A DNA stretch of 64,000 bases from Manihot esculenta (Eukaryota; Streptophyta; Magnoliopsida; Malpighiales; Euphorbiaceae). Positions 22,348 to 34,549 of this stretch are shown here, in pieces. The notes beneath the pieces were generated by a model that worked only from the letters and a program-made list of their open reading frames with translations, did no database searches and was not told where the DNA came from. The stretch's first letter is position 1. Each line of letters begins with the position of its first letter. The position numbers and the translations under genes were made by a program. The stretch spans positions 17,918,263-17,982,262 of the forward strand of contig NC_035169.2 of assembly GCF_001659605.2 (NCBI RefSeq), in the 5' to 3' direction.

Positions 22348-25300
22348 TTCCTGTAAGAAATTCTCTTGTTAGAAAATCAGGTAATGAATTAAATTCTCCT
22401 TTGATAAATTCAATTTCAAAATCAAAAACAGATAAAATAGCTTGCCATCTAGCAAATATCTGTTTAGATGCAATGTTTTTAACATCTTTAAGGAGTATTT
22501 CCTTAGCACTTTTACAGTCAATCCTGATTAGGAATTTTTGATTCAATAAATCAGGTTCAAACTTTTGAACACATAAAACAATTGATAAAATTTCTTTTTT
22601 AACCGTAGAGTAATTGACTCTAGGTCCAACCCAAATTCCACTAGTAAATCTGACTAAGGTTTCTTTGTCATTAACCCTTTGTTTAAGGATTCCACCATAA
22701 CCTTTCTCAGATGCATCAGTTTCTACAATCTTAAAAGATTCTGGGTGAGGAATAGCTAAGCAAGGTAGAGTCTTTACCCTATCCTTAATTTTCTTTACAG
22801 CTAGAGTGCATTCTTCAGTCCATTCAGGAGGATTCTTTCTAAGTCTTTGAAACAATGGTTTAGCATCCTGAGCTAGATTTTTATAAAAATCAGAGACATA
22901 ATTCAGACTTCCTAAGAATCTTTGCAGTTGGGTTTTTTCTCTTATTTCATCAGGAAATTTACTAGCAAATTCGATAGCTCGGTTAATAGGGATAATTGTT
23001 CCTTTAGAGATATTATGACCTAAAAACCTTACTTCTGTTTGGAAGATTTTTATCTTTTTTGCAGAGACAACCAAACCGTTTATTTTAATGATTTTCTCAA
23101 ACATTTTTAAATGCTTGAAATGTTGATCTATTGTCCTGGAAAAGATTAGGACATCATCAATATAAACAATTGAAAACGCTGAATAAACATTAAAAATGTC
23201 ATTCATAATTTTCTGAAATTCAGAAGGGGCATTTTTCAATCCAAAGGGCATGACATTCCATTCATAATGCCCAAAAGGAACTGTAAAAGCTGTTTTGTAT
23301 TTGTCCTCTTCTGTAATCTGGATTTGCCAGTATCCAGATTTCATATCAAACTTGGAGAAAATTGTGGCTTCATAAAGCCTGTTTAATAAATCTCTCTTAT
23401 TAGGCAGAGGATATCTAATCCATCTAAGCGCCTTATTTAAGGGCTTATAGTTTATAACTAGTCTAGGCACTCCTCTTTCTAATTCAGCTGCATTTTCTAC
23501 ATAAAAGGCCGGACAACTCCATGGACTACTACTCTTTCTAATTAGTCCTTTGGCTTCTAACTCAGCAATTTCCCTTTTGCAAAGTTCTAGATGCCTTGGC
23601 CCCATGGCTATGGGCCTGGCCTTTGTCGGAATGGCCTTTTCTGTGAACTCAGGATCATATGGCAAGGTTACCACATGCCTTTTCCTAGACCAGAAAGCAT
23701 CTGGGCTTTCAGCACAAATGCTTCTTATTAACTCTTCCTGGACTTCTTTAATCCTTTGTTGTATTCTAGGTTCTTTTAACCTTTCATCTATACATTTATA
23801 GACTACTTCTTGTTTTAAAGAGTTAATAAACTTAGTCTTATTTTCCATTGTGTTTTTTAACACATCTATTTCTTTTACTTTTGGCTGAGAATTAAAATGA
23901 AAAGTAATTACTTTTCCATTTATTTCTGTACTTATTCCTTCTTTAGTTATCTGCCTAATAGGGTATAGCATATGTAAAAAAGGATTTCCTAAGATAACAG
24001 GATGAGATAATCCTTTTACCATTAGGAAAGGGATTTCAAAGCATATACCTTGGTTGTAGATGGCAGTATTGTTTAATTTGTATCTTACCGACATTTTGCT
24101 TCCATCCGCAGTATGCAACTCTTCGAGGGTCTTTGAAAAGTACTTTGAAGGAACTAGTCCTTCGTTGATACAGTTGAGATCAGCTCCAGAGTCAATTAAG
24201 GCATTAGTTTCGAATACCCACTCCTTGTGTACTACTATAGTAACCCTTGTGTGCCATTTATGGGTTATTACCCTATCTGCCATATTAATATAATGGAGAT
24301 TATTTAAATCTTTTGCTTCTCCTTCTGGTTCTTCTTCTACGGCTAACTGCTGTTGTTCATTTAACAGCTCTAGAACACCAATTCTTTCTTTTAACTCTTT
24401 TATCTCAGTTTTTACTGAGTTGAGTTCTGCACGTAATTCTGCTACTGTTGGCTCTTTTTGGCTTTTTGAATTTTTAATTCTTTCCAGTATCTCTTTGAGG
24501 TCATATGGGGACTGGTTTCCTTCAAATTTCTGATTTTGTACAGAGGTAGTTACCCCTGTAGTCTTGTAGAGACCAATGTAGGTTTCTAATTTTTCTCTCT
24601 TCTTGTCTGGATCTTCAATGTTGTCAATTAAATCGAGGATGAGATTATCCTCCTTGGTTAACACCATCAAACCATTCATTGCACATAGTGATTTATAGTA
24701 ATCACATTCTCCGTCACAGTTTTCCTTTTGCTCCTTTTCTTCGTCAGTACTACTTTCTTCTTCTGTGGTATAATCTACTGCATTGATTTCCATGGTTTCT
24801 TGCTCGCATTTGCTTATGAATTTTTAATTCATTGCAAAGGAGGATTCCTGCAGTAACCACTTCAGAGGCTAATTCTCCATAAGTGTACATATTATACTGT
24901 ATATTACCGTTATGCTTACTCCGTATTTGATCTCGTACTCGTTCAGCAAAGAGTGCGGGAAGACCTGCCAAGAATTTTTCTTTCTAGACATTATTCTGGC
25001 TGTCTTCTCTAGTAAAGACCAGAGAAAAGAAGGTATCTTTATACCATTTGAAATGCGATAGATCTGGGCATCGCAGATTTATTAACTACTCTTGAGCCCT
25101 ATCAGTAAACATATTTACTGATCCAATAAAATGTAACCCTATAGTATATAATAGGGTATTGACCATATCTGGCACTTGTTGAGCTCCTTTTTACTTAACC
25201 ATGTTAAATATTCGCGCTTTCCCTTCAGTAGATATTGAGAAATCCCACCATCCTTTTAATTGGCCACTAATTCCTGCGATTAAGGCTCTTGCAGCAGCAG

Positions 25301-26301
25301 GGTCATCATTACCCTTTACTCGACATGCTGTAGCATGCATAGTCATGTATTGCAGAACATTTTTTATCTGGGTAGTCGGATAATCCATCAATATTCCATT
25401 CTATAATGGAAGATCCATCTACTTGTACTGGATTGTAGCTCATATCTTCATACTGCAAGCTGATTGGTGATGGTCTAGGATAGTAAGGCTTCATATCCAT
25501 TGTCGCCTGAGTTTTAGGATACTTTATCCTGTTTACCTCTGCTGGCTCTATTTCTCGAAGCATAGTCTCGAGCTGAGCAAGTTCTTTTTCATCTTCTCCT
25601 TCTGTTTCTACCTCGGATTCCACAGTTAGTGGAACAATTGCCTTTTTCTTTGTGTCTTCTTTCAATCCCAGTTTTGCTAGTCTTTTTGTCAGTTCTTCCA
25701 ACATTTCTTCCTTTTTATCTAGCTTGATATTAATGCTTTGATTGTCCATGGGTTTGAATAAAACCCTTTCTATTTTTGTTCCTGATGATTCTGCCCTCTC
25801 CTTTGGTGAGAGAATGTCTGTTCTCGTTGGCTGAGCTGCTATCTTCGAGACTTGGTTCTCTACTCGATTCAACTGTTGTCCAATAGTGTGAAGGCTCAGG
25901 TTGGTGAAGTTCTGTTGGCGAGCTGCAGGGTTTTCACTGTTGTCATGTGAGAAAGGTATACATTCTACTTTGGAATTTTCTATTGGTTAGTAAATGAAAT
26001 CTGTCAAGGGTGGATGAATTTCTTTGAGGATTTTTCCTTGAGGATTTATGAAGGTTTTGTAATTGGATTCAAAGGTATTCAAGAAAGAGGTATCATTAAA
26101 ATTGGGATATGGTTTTTTGAGTAGAGTGAAACAGTGATGTATGAATCCAGGGAAGTCTTTTCTTCCTTGCTTCTAATGCCTGTATATCTCATATCTCTTT
26201 CGCCATAGGTTTGGTTCCTTGTAAGAAATTTCCATGCTAAACCATTTCTCAAAAGGGGTTTCTTCTTTTTCTAACATCATTATTTTGAATGATCTAGACA
26301 T
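22313..26301 (-). pseudogene. EPRV copy A polyprotein: N-domain, capsid, protease, RT, RNase H (broken)
   Basis: ATG at 26301 overlaps the movement protein end (26294) by 8 nt. In-frame stops occur at 26173-26175 and 25987-25989. The frame is lost near 25331 where capsid sequence begins. Capsid stops are shared with copy B. A 392-bp deletion at about 24806 removes the zinc knuckle. The long frame 22313-24793 is open and holds protease (ALIDSGADLN), RT (YIDDVLIF, with GHYEWNVMPFGLKN before it) and RNase H (VETDASEKGYGG, IDCKSAKE, SLPDFLTREF). There is no integrase, as expected for a pararetrovirus. Confidence 0.9.
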
Positions 26302-27357
26302 CTGCATCATAGCCCATATCAGAGGGAGTTGGGCTTTGCGGCTTCTCATAGAGAGGATTTGCTATTTGTTCTTCAGTTCTTTGGACTCTAATAACAGAAT
26401 TACTCCTTTGGATGGGAGTTGATATTGAAGACCGTGCAGGTAATGGTTCTGACATCAAGGATGCATTTGAATAAGATCTTCGTCCTCCAAAGCTTCTGCT
26501 TCTAGCAAAAGAAATGGCTACTGATCCTTCATTTGTCTGAACTATCGACTGGACAGTGGTCGATTCTTCTTTTTTAGGTGGTACAGCCTCTTCAAGGACC
26601 CAACTGTCAGGCAAATTAACCTGATCCCATTGGATGGGTTTTGGAACTATTAAATTCCCTTTGGACATATTAGTCACAAACAGTGTAGTAGTTCCTTTTG
26701 GAGAAACTAGCTTAGTAACACTTTCCCTTAAATTAGGGATTACTGTATTCATCGCCTTGTAGTGGATCCTGTATATCAGAATCAAATTTTCTGATCCAGG
26801 AGCCATGTCATAACCCATGGTTTTTACGTCAAGAACTAGAGTCTTCATAATGTGTGGATCTGTGAGAGACAACGTGAGATTGGGATAACACTGGAAGAAT
26901 ATTGGTCCGTCACACAGAGAGGATTTCACTACTCCTAACAAGGAGTCATTGAATTTATTGTGTCGTTTATCTCTGACACAGAGCATAGCGGCTGTATTAA
27001 GCCCTAACCTTGTTGCCGGTTTTACTGCCACTTGTATCATTCCTATATGTAGGAATAGATATTTTTCTTGGTGTTTTCGAATAAGTTCTTCAGTCAATAA
27101 ACTCATTGATTGCATTTCTCCATGCACCGGGGTAGCCTGTTCTACAGTCTTAACCACATAATCAGATCTAAACTTAAAAGTATTTTTATATATAATATCA
27201 GAAGATATTGGAGGTAATTTCCAATTACTTAAACTAGTATCTAAACCTGATGCTAACAAGATTTCTTTATTTTTATTTTTTTCTTTTTTCAGTTAGTCTA
27301 GAACTAGAGCTACTAGCACTCCTAGAGAGACCAGAGAGATTTTCAAAGTATCTTTCC
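26294..27357 (-). pseudogene. EPRV copy A movement protein (30K type), frameshifted near start
   Basis: The long frame covers 26294-27259 (321 residues). The likely original ATG is at 27357, but the A-rich/T-rich tract near 27280 shifts the frame relative to copy B. The core has HIGMIQVAVKPATRLGLNTA and GPIFFQCYPNLTLSL, the central beta domain of caulimovirid movement proteins, which move virus through plasmodesmata. The C-terminal third is Ser/Arg-rich. The stop overlaps the polyprotein ATG by 8 nt. Confidence 0.85.
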
Positions 27358-27477
27358 ATATTATCTAGATCACTATCAACGATTTATGCCAAACTGCCTT
27401 AGACACACAGGTTTCAACGACTAACAGCTACGCGACTTGAGGTTTCACTAGATATAGTTGGTCCAATCCTTATCTAA

Positions 27478-27494
27478 CCATGGCTCTGATACCA
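27478..27494 (-). other. Viral tRNA-Met primer-binding site, right end of array
   Basis: On the minus strand TGGTATCAGAGCCATGG, a full match to the usual caulimovirid site. Only about 32 bp of viral sequence lies between it and the host border. Confidence 0.9.
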
Positions 27495-27526
27495 TTAGGG
27501 GAAGCTAGCGCATGCAACAACTAGTT

Positions 27527-27559
27527 CAGCACACTCCATCCTCTGTGCGCTCGACTAGC
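27527..27559. repeat. 33-bp host direct repeat, right border of EPRV array
   Basis: Matches 7403-7435 with one mismatch (T at 27555 versus C). Host sequence continues to the right (GCGCGACCAAGATCTCC...). Confidence 0.8.
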
Positions 27560-29699
27560 AGCGCGACCAAGATCTCCTTGCGTGCATCCTAGGTCTAATC
27601 CCAGATTTGGTCGCACGCGACCAGATCTCGTCGCACGCATCCCAAGTGATTTTGGCTTGTAATCTGCCAGGAATCGGTAAGCTTCTGATTTTTCATTTAT
27701 CTGTTTAACTTTCTGATTTCTACTTTCATGGTATCTAAGGTCTGGCTTACATTTTTTATGAGGCTTTCTACATATTTTTTTCTTTAATTCTATTTCATTC
27801 TTCTTCAATCTCGTTTAAGACTTTAAGTGGGATAGAATTATGGGTTACATTTTGTTAAAATTGGATGGTTTGATTTGTTAAACATAATGGGTTTGAGTCT
27901 GTTTAAAAATATTAGATTCCTTTATTTTTCATCCCCTTTCAAATATGAAAACAAGATCATATGGATTCCAAGAAATCAAGTGCATGGAAAAGCAATGAAC
28001 TTCAATAACTATGCCAATGCTGGATATTTAGACTTGAAAAATAATCAATTGCATCTTCAATTACCTCCCAACTATAGGAGGATCTGTTGAAGGCTTGGCC
28101 ATGAGAAACTTAAAAATTATTTTAGATTTGAGAGGAACAAAAAATAGTATCAACAATAGAAATTTTAGGTCCTATTTTTCATGTTCTTTTTAATGTGGTA
28201 ATATTGTTAAATTAGTCATATGGTTTTGTATCTAATTTTGGTATAAAAAAGAGGACCTGAAATTTCAATATAGGTGTATTAATTTGTGAGCTGAAAGTTT
28301 ATAAATGAAAGCTCAAAGGTAATTAGATTCAAAATCACAAGTTATTTTACTTTGATTTTACTTGTGCTGAAAGTTTATAGCTCATAACTTAACAATTGGT
28401 AATATTACTTGTGTAGATTTTGTGATTATGCGGAGCAAAATAAGAGTAACATACACATAAATTATGAATTTTGAAAGCAAGAAAAGGAAGGCTGCAAGTC
28501 CTAACTCATGGCAGCAGAATTCAAAGGAAACATCAATTAGTAGGTTTTGCTTAGTTTCTTTGCATTTTACTGTTCTTATTTTTCTTCTATTTTTCAACTT
28601 TTCTCTACTATGAATTCACTTGTTTCATCTGAATAGCTATTGATGATATGAATTACTTAATGAACCACACTTTAAAGCATTCCAAATTTGTTGTACTTTT
28701 GGCTAAACATAACATATATTTGGATATGTATACCAAAGAGTTATTTTGAAAGTTTCTTCATCCTTTGTTAGTTTAATATCTTATTCAGGTAATTTATTTA
28801 TTTAGTTTTTAATACTTTATGCTTTAATTTTATGCTCCCTTATACTGGGTCTTCTTTTTCTGATTGTCTGACCTTTTTTTTCCTTTCTTTAATAGTTTTT
28901 TTCTTTTCTAATTATCATAGTTTGTACTATATCCTATACATTTATCTACATAGGGGAGGAGATATTTCAAGGTTCTAAAATGGTTATAGAAAATGATGGT
29001 AAATGTGGTATTATATTTTCTGCTACTCTCATTAGGTGTCGTATGGATAGAAATTCAATTGCAGATAATATATGTATATGAATTACCACAATGATATTGA
29101 AAATTTGGTATTGAAAGGGTTTTTATGTGGGAAGTTTTTTAGTTGGCAATATGAATTGCAGTAAGTAAAGTTAACTACATTTCTATCTATTATATGTACT
29201 TATTTTGGAGCTTACTCAATCTTGTCCTTTTTTAATTATTATTATCATTATTTTTTAATTTTAGTATATTTTTCTGGTAGACGATGATTAATTAATTTCA
29301 TGTATTTTTATCAGATAAGTTGTGAATTATTTTTAACTTTGCTATATTTTATAATCTTCTCTACTTTACTAAAAACACCATATTAAATTTTCTTTTTTTT
29401 TATAGATTAATGTACTGACTGTACGGTGCTTGTACGTAGTCTCAATAATATTTGGCAAAAAAATGCAAATGGTGGTTTAAAAGAATTGTTGTATTAATTG
29501 TTATTGATGATGAGAAGAACAAAATGTCTCTTGTATGTTACTTTATTTTTTTTATAAAAATTAACTTCAAAAAAAAAGACTTTGTATGAACCATTAATTA
29601 ATGTTATTATAATTGATATTATATTTACTTATATATTACTTTGCAATTATAACAATAAAATATGTATAAATAAATAAGTAAATTCAGTAATAAATTTTA
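27560..29699. other. AT-rich host DNA, no gene recognised
   Basis: 27560-27680 is GC-richer with repeated GCGTGCATCC / TCGCACGC motifs and a possible splice donor near 27675. It may be continuous with the GC-rich block at 7260-7402 if the EPRV array is ignored. From 27700 the DNA is AT-rich and without coding signal. Short open frames here (for example 27875-28090) show no family resemblance. Confidence 0.4.
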
Positions 29700-29988
29700 T
29701 GAAAGAATTTTAGTCTTTTGATGGCGACAAATTTATAAAAGAATTTTAATTGAAAGCAGAGCAATTTTTTGATGAATTAGCGACTAAAAACTATTGTCGC
29801 TAAATTTAGCGATAAAAGTTTTCATTGCTAATATCTCCGATCGATTTTTCGTTGGTTAGAAAAATTAGCGACATGACTTTAAGCGACGGAATTTTGTCCA
29901 TCGCTAATCTGTGCTAAAGGTATTAGCAACGGGTTTTAGACTATCAGTGACAGAACTTTCCGTCGCTGATGGTCTGTTTTTGGTAGTG
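29700..29988 (-). mobile_element. CACTA-type transposon terminus
   Basis: On the minus strand the end reads CACTACCAAAAACAGACC, the usual CACTA start. It is followed by many GCGACGGAA / TTAGCGACA motifs in both orientations (29720-29970), typical subterminal repeats. The other end is not identified; 6759-6850 is a candidate. Confidence 0.55.
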
Positions 29989-29999
29989 ACGACCATAGG

Positions 30000-30660
30000 C
30001 AAGTGAATCGACACTTACAACCAAGATTAGGCCATGTGCCTTAAATCGAAAAGGCAAACGGCCACCTTCGAACTTAAAGAGTCGAAAACTAGCGGAGAAA
30101 CCTCTGATATTTCATAATATCCGCCCAAAGTAAGCTATGAGTTATCACAACAAGACAGGAATCACTTGGCAAGAATCAAACAAGTGGAAAAAGTGGTTCC
30201 ACCGAAGAAAAAGAAGACCCAAACACTTTAACACTCGGATTATAGTCAAGATTCGCTCTTCCCGAATAGGCCGAGTCTTGGCACAAAGTTACTTTTATTA
30301 GGCACAGATCAACATATCCCCATTTCGCTTGTGATCGCGAGATTACTAACCTGTTAGCTGGCGATGTCCATTATCAAGTAGTCGACCACATTATTGCTGA
30401 ATTTTTAAGAAATATCATATTTGTCTCCATTTTCTTATAGTATAAAAAGGTAACGATCACAAAAGCAAAGGTACACTATCTCTAATACTACTCAAACTCT
30501 AAATCATCTATTGCATTCTCTCTATTCTTCAAGATACTGACTTTAGCATCAGAGTGGCTGCCGTGGGCACCCACCATCGCTTCACGTTTCCTCTCTTGTA
30601 GGTTCTAGTCAATCACAATACAGTTCAATTCTGACCACATCATCAATCTAAGCTCAGCAA
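30000..30660 (+). mobile_element. Probable Ty3/Tat-type LTR remnant
   Basis: TATAAAAAGG at 30441-30450 is followed about 95 bp later by CTGACTTTAGCATCAGAGTGG, similar to the R/U5 boundary of Tat-lineage LTRs. No clear termini or coding internal region found. Confidence 0.35.
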
Positions 30661-31830
30661 CATCACTTTTTAACTTTAATTTCAATGTTAACAATAATTT
30701 TTAATTTTTAATTTTCATTTTAATTTTAATTTTAATTTTGAATTCAGTTTTCAATTTGGATCCAATTTTTTAATTTTTATTTTCAATTTTTATCTCTATT
30801 TATTTATAAAAAGTAACTTATATGGAAAAGTATTTTTCACAAAAAATACTTTTCAAACAAATAATTTACTTTTGTTAGTTAGTTTTATAAAAATAAAAAG
30901 ATATTAATAAATTTATAGCGTAAATAATAAGATTTTTAAAATAAAAAATGACTTTTTTTAAATATATGAAGTTATTTTTTTAAACAACACTTAATTTTTC
31001 AGGAATGTATTTTTTATTAATCAATTTTTTTTGTAAATGTGAAAATTATTTTCTTAAAAAAACTTTTTTTTAAAAAAAAACAGAGCCTTAAATTCAATCA
31101 ATCTTATTTTTAACTTTGTTTATAATCCCAACCTTTATTTTATTTCTAATTAGATTTTAGTATTAATTTTGATTTATATTAAAAAGGAAAAAAAGTTTTT
31201 AACAAAGACAAAAAAATTTTAATATTAATTTTGACTTATTTTACTAAGTTTTTTACAAAAAGGTGAAAGATTCTTATTTAAATCCTAACTATTAGTTTTC
31301 TACTATATTAATGTTTAACCCTTTGATGAAAATAAACGTAGTAGTAATACATTTTATACCTAGCTCCATTTGTTACATAAAAAACAATTTGTATGTAAGA
31401 AAATATTTATTATGAAAAATATTTAAAAAAAAAAACTAGGTAAACGGTTGACCTTCTTAAGACAAATATGAATAAGAGAATAATGGTTATGTAATGTTTT
31501 AATTCATTTCCTTCAGCATTAGTTCTATCACTAGCAACCAAATGATTTAGGAATGGTTCCAAGCCAACAACAAGAGCTATGGATTCATGGAGATACAACA
31601 TGCCACTCTAAGCATTCCAAACTAGAAAAAGACTTAAAATGCTCTATCATATAGGTGGTTGTATTTTAAGAGCAACTCTTAACAAAGCAAGATGACAAAC
31701 AGGCGCTCAAGAAAAGAATGAGCTCAAAAGGAAGTTAAAGTTTTCAAAAAGCATCTTGTAGGTACACACCTAGAGCTAGAGCTATATGCGGTCATCATCC
31801 ATCTTCTTAAGGTGAGGATGTCCTTAGAAG

Positions 31831-32273
31831 TAGGGGTGAGTATCCGGTTGGTTCGATTTAAAACTGAATCGAATCAAATAAATCAAAAATTAAAATTTTA
31901 ATATTTATAAAAATCGAATCGAATTGATTTTGATCACAAATTGAATCGAACCAATTTAATTCAATTCGATTCGGTTTGAATTTTTAATAAATTTTTTTAT
32001 ACTTTATTTTTAGTATTTTAAAATTTAATTAAAATATTTAACTTTAACATAATCTAATCTCTTTATATTATTGAAAATAATACACTATTATCACTAATTG
32101 GTTTTATTCAATTTTTTCAATTTTTTTATTAAAATCGAATCAAATCGAAATAACCGAAATTTTTAAAATTAAAAATTAAATCGAACAGAAACGAATAAAA
32201 AATCAAACTAAAATTTTAAATTAATTCAATTTGATCAGTTTTTTCAATCTGAACTAAATACTGCTCACCTCGA
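31831..32273. mobile_element. MITE with subterminal inverted repeats, hAT-like
   Basis: TAGGGGTGAG at the left and CTCACCTCGA at the right are inverted. Both arms are rich in TCGAATCGAA / TTCGATTCGGTTTG, like the ends of the element at 40286-43030. No convincing target duplication found. Confidence 0.5.
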
Positions 32274-32609
32274 AGACTTTATTTGAATAAATAAAATTAT
32301 CTCAAGTGAGGGGTCCGAGAGGGTAGAAAGCGAATGATCTGCCCTTTGATATTGGTTGGGAATGGTCTTAATGTGTTAAAAAAATATATTTTATAAAAAA
32401 TTCCAATGCTATTTCTTTTTTTCAATCAGTCTCTTGGGTATTAGTGTTGTTCCAACTGGTTATAATACATGTATATATATGATCTGGGAGAACCTTGTGA
32501 TGTTCAGTATGTCTCAGAATGATCTCACGTCATAAGTAGCATGACTGGTGTGTGCTAACTTTGAATTTTCAATTGATAGTTGTGCACTTCGATTAATGGC
32601 TATTTTATA
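32274..32609. other. Non-coding spacer
   Basis: AT-rich DNA between the MITE and the minisatellite. No feature recognised. Confidence 0.5.
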
Positions 32610-32900
32610 AGTTTAGGTCGTCTGCTTGAATGGGCTAGCATCATGCCCGAATGGGCCAGTGCCATAAGTTTAACGACAAATGTGCATTCAAATGGGCTAG
32701 ATTCATAAGTGAAGGTAGCATTGTAATTTGAATGACAGTTGGATGCCCAAGTAGGCTAGAGTCATAAGTTGGTGGCAGTTTTGTGCTCAAAATAGGCTAG
32801 CTCTATAAGTTGAATAACAGATGTGTACCAGAATAGGCTAGCATTGTAAGTGATGGCAACTATATGTTGCTCTAAGTTGAATAACAGTTGTGTGCTCCGG
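32610..32900. repeat. Degenerate minisatellite
   Basis: About six units with the shared core AATGGGCTAG...CATAAGT (near 32624, 32649, 32689, 32748, 32799, 32832), with spacing of 25-60 bp. No coding potential. Confidence 0.6.
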
Positions 32901-32922
32901 TTTCAATTGGATTGAGCAGCGG

Positions 32923-34490
32923 AAAAAATAAAAAATAAAATTTTTACTAATATGAATAAGTTTAAATAAAGAAAAAAATAATATTGAATAAAAAAATATT
33001 TTATTTATTTTACAACAAAACACGAAATCATTCATTTTGATTGGATGATCGCAAATCACAAAGCGTCCAAGTATTCGGTTTCTAACGATATCTATATAAA
33101 ATAACAATCGAAAAACCTTAGAATCATTCTAAGGGTTTGAGAAAAGAAGAGATTTTGAGTGTTCACTCTCTGTCTTTTTTTATAAATTCTGGACGCTCTT
33201 AAAAGGGTTTCTACCTGTCAGTTCACATTCTCTCATAAAATGTCATTTTATATTAAAATTCTAAAGTTTGAATATAATATTTATTTATTTAACTAATTAA
33301 ATAAATAAATTATAACTATGATTTAGAACTTTAATAAATAGAACATAAATTTTAGACAATTTTAATTAAGTCCTTAATTAAATCAAATTCATTATTTTTT
33401 TAAATTATAATTTTATTTCAATGTCAATTTATTGCGATCAAATCCTACTTAATTTAACTTTTCATTTATTCTTTATGTGTATGACCCGTTAAATTCCAAA
33501 TATGTTAACAACAAATTTTAGAGGTCGAGAACATTGTCTAGTAACATGTTAAAACTATCCAAATATTTGGATTGTCAAAAGTGGATGACTTAACCTTTCA
33601 ATGCATGGTTTCTCAATGTAATTAATATCCTTTTATTACAAATACTTCAATTTAATATTTAATGCATGGAATATGTATGCAATATTAATTCATATTAGTT
33701 CTAATCTATTAGGCATTGACCGATTGAATGAAATTTCAAATATCATTTGCTAATTTCATTCCAAATTGCGCAATGAATTCATGGTCAATGTTAATAGAGA
33801 ACAAATGAGACATTCCCTAAGTTAACCTAGGGTGATGAATCATTTCTCAATCACATAAATACCTTCATGTAGTTCTCAACACATCGAGTTCATCCCCGTT
33901 TATTACTCATGAACCAAATAGCATGCAAGATGAATTAAAACATAAAAGTTCTAGAAAACATAAAAGTTCTAGAAAACATAAAAGTTTCTACATAAGATTA
34001 TTTATTGATTTCAAATAAAAGAATCACTTACACAATCATCACTTGAGTAATCCATAGATACATGTTATTTTTCATATGGATTTCTCAAGTGGATCAATTC
34101 AGTGCATTTATTTATAAAACAAACACTTGTATATTAATTCTAGATATCTCACATATCCCAACCTATGAGCTCAGTTGCTTCCTTTAAAAAAAAAACATAA
34201 TATGTATTAGTCTCAACAACTCTAATCATTGTCCAATCATGATAAGAACATCTATCAGAAACATTTGGAGATATTAATTAAATGCAATAGAATCTCACTA
34301 TTATAATCACGTTATAATTTCCTTTGTACAGTAATATAGTCTGATGGACTTTATTTTTACTTGAGATTCAATTAAATTAACACTAAAGGTAAATAACAAT
34401 CTTTTTAAAAATACATTTAAATACTTAAAATACATGAAAAATAATATCCAACTATAACTAACATATTAGTTGTAGGGCATATTACTAGCA
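32923..34490 (-). repeat. Probable 3' LTR of the copia element
   Basis: On the minus strand a purine-rich GCAAGTGAGAGATT (about 34491-34504) precedes TGCTAGTAATATGCCC, the usual copia tract/LTR start. A TATA-like TTTATAAAAAAA near 33175 is followed by a CT-rich leader, and the far end reads TTTTCCGCTGCTCA (32923). No second copy was found to confirm the ends. Confidence 0.45.
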
Positions 34491-34549
34491 ATCTCTCACT
34501 TGCACTAAAGCCAATCACCCATATGACTTATCACATAAGTATAAAAATG

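Larger units (their letters stand above)
7436..27526 (-). mobile_element. Endogenous caulimovirid (pararetrovirus) array, two head-to-tail copies, defective
   Basis: All viral frames are on the minus strand. Gene order is movement protein, capsid/zinc knuckle/aspartic protease/RT/RNase H polyprotein, a third ORF, a promoter, two small ORFs, then a tRNA-Met primer site. Three primer sites occur (27478-27494, 20236-20251, 7492-7508), defining copy A and copy B. After removing the LTR element and allowing for each copy's deletion, both units come to about 7.6 kb, a normal caulimovirid genome size. There are no LTRs and no integrase. Both outer junctions lie within about 80 bp of a primer site. 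All large frames are interrupted. I cannot assign the genus; petuvirus- or florendovirus-like relatives are candidates. Confidence 0.92.

Noticed and set aside
27521..27808. 95-residue minus-strand frame at the right edge of the EPRV
   Set aside because: It crosses the virus/host junction and shows no family; chance frame in a short GC-rich block.
31831..32273. 8-bp target duplication for the MITE
   Set aside because: Flanks CTTAGAAG and AGACTTTA do not match; the element is kept without a duplication.
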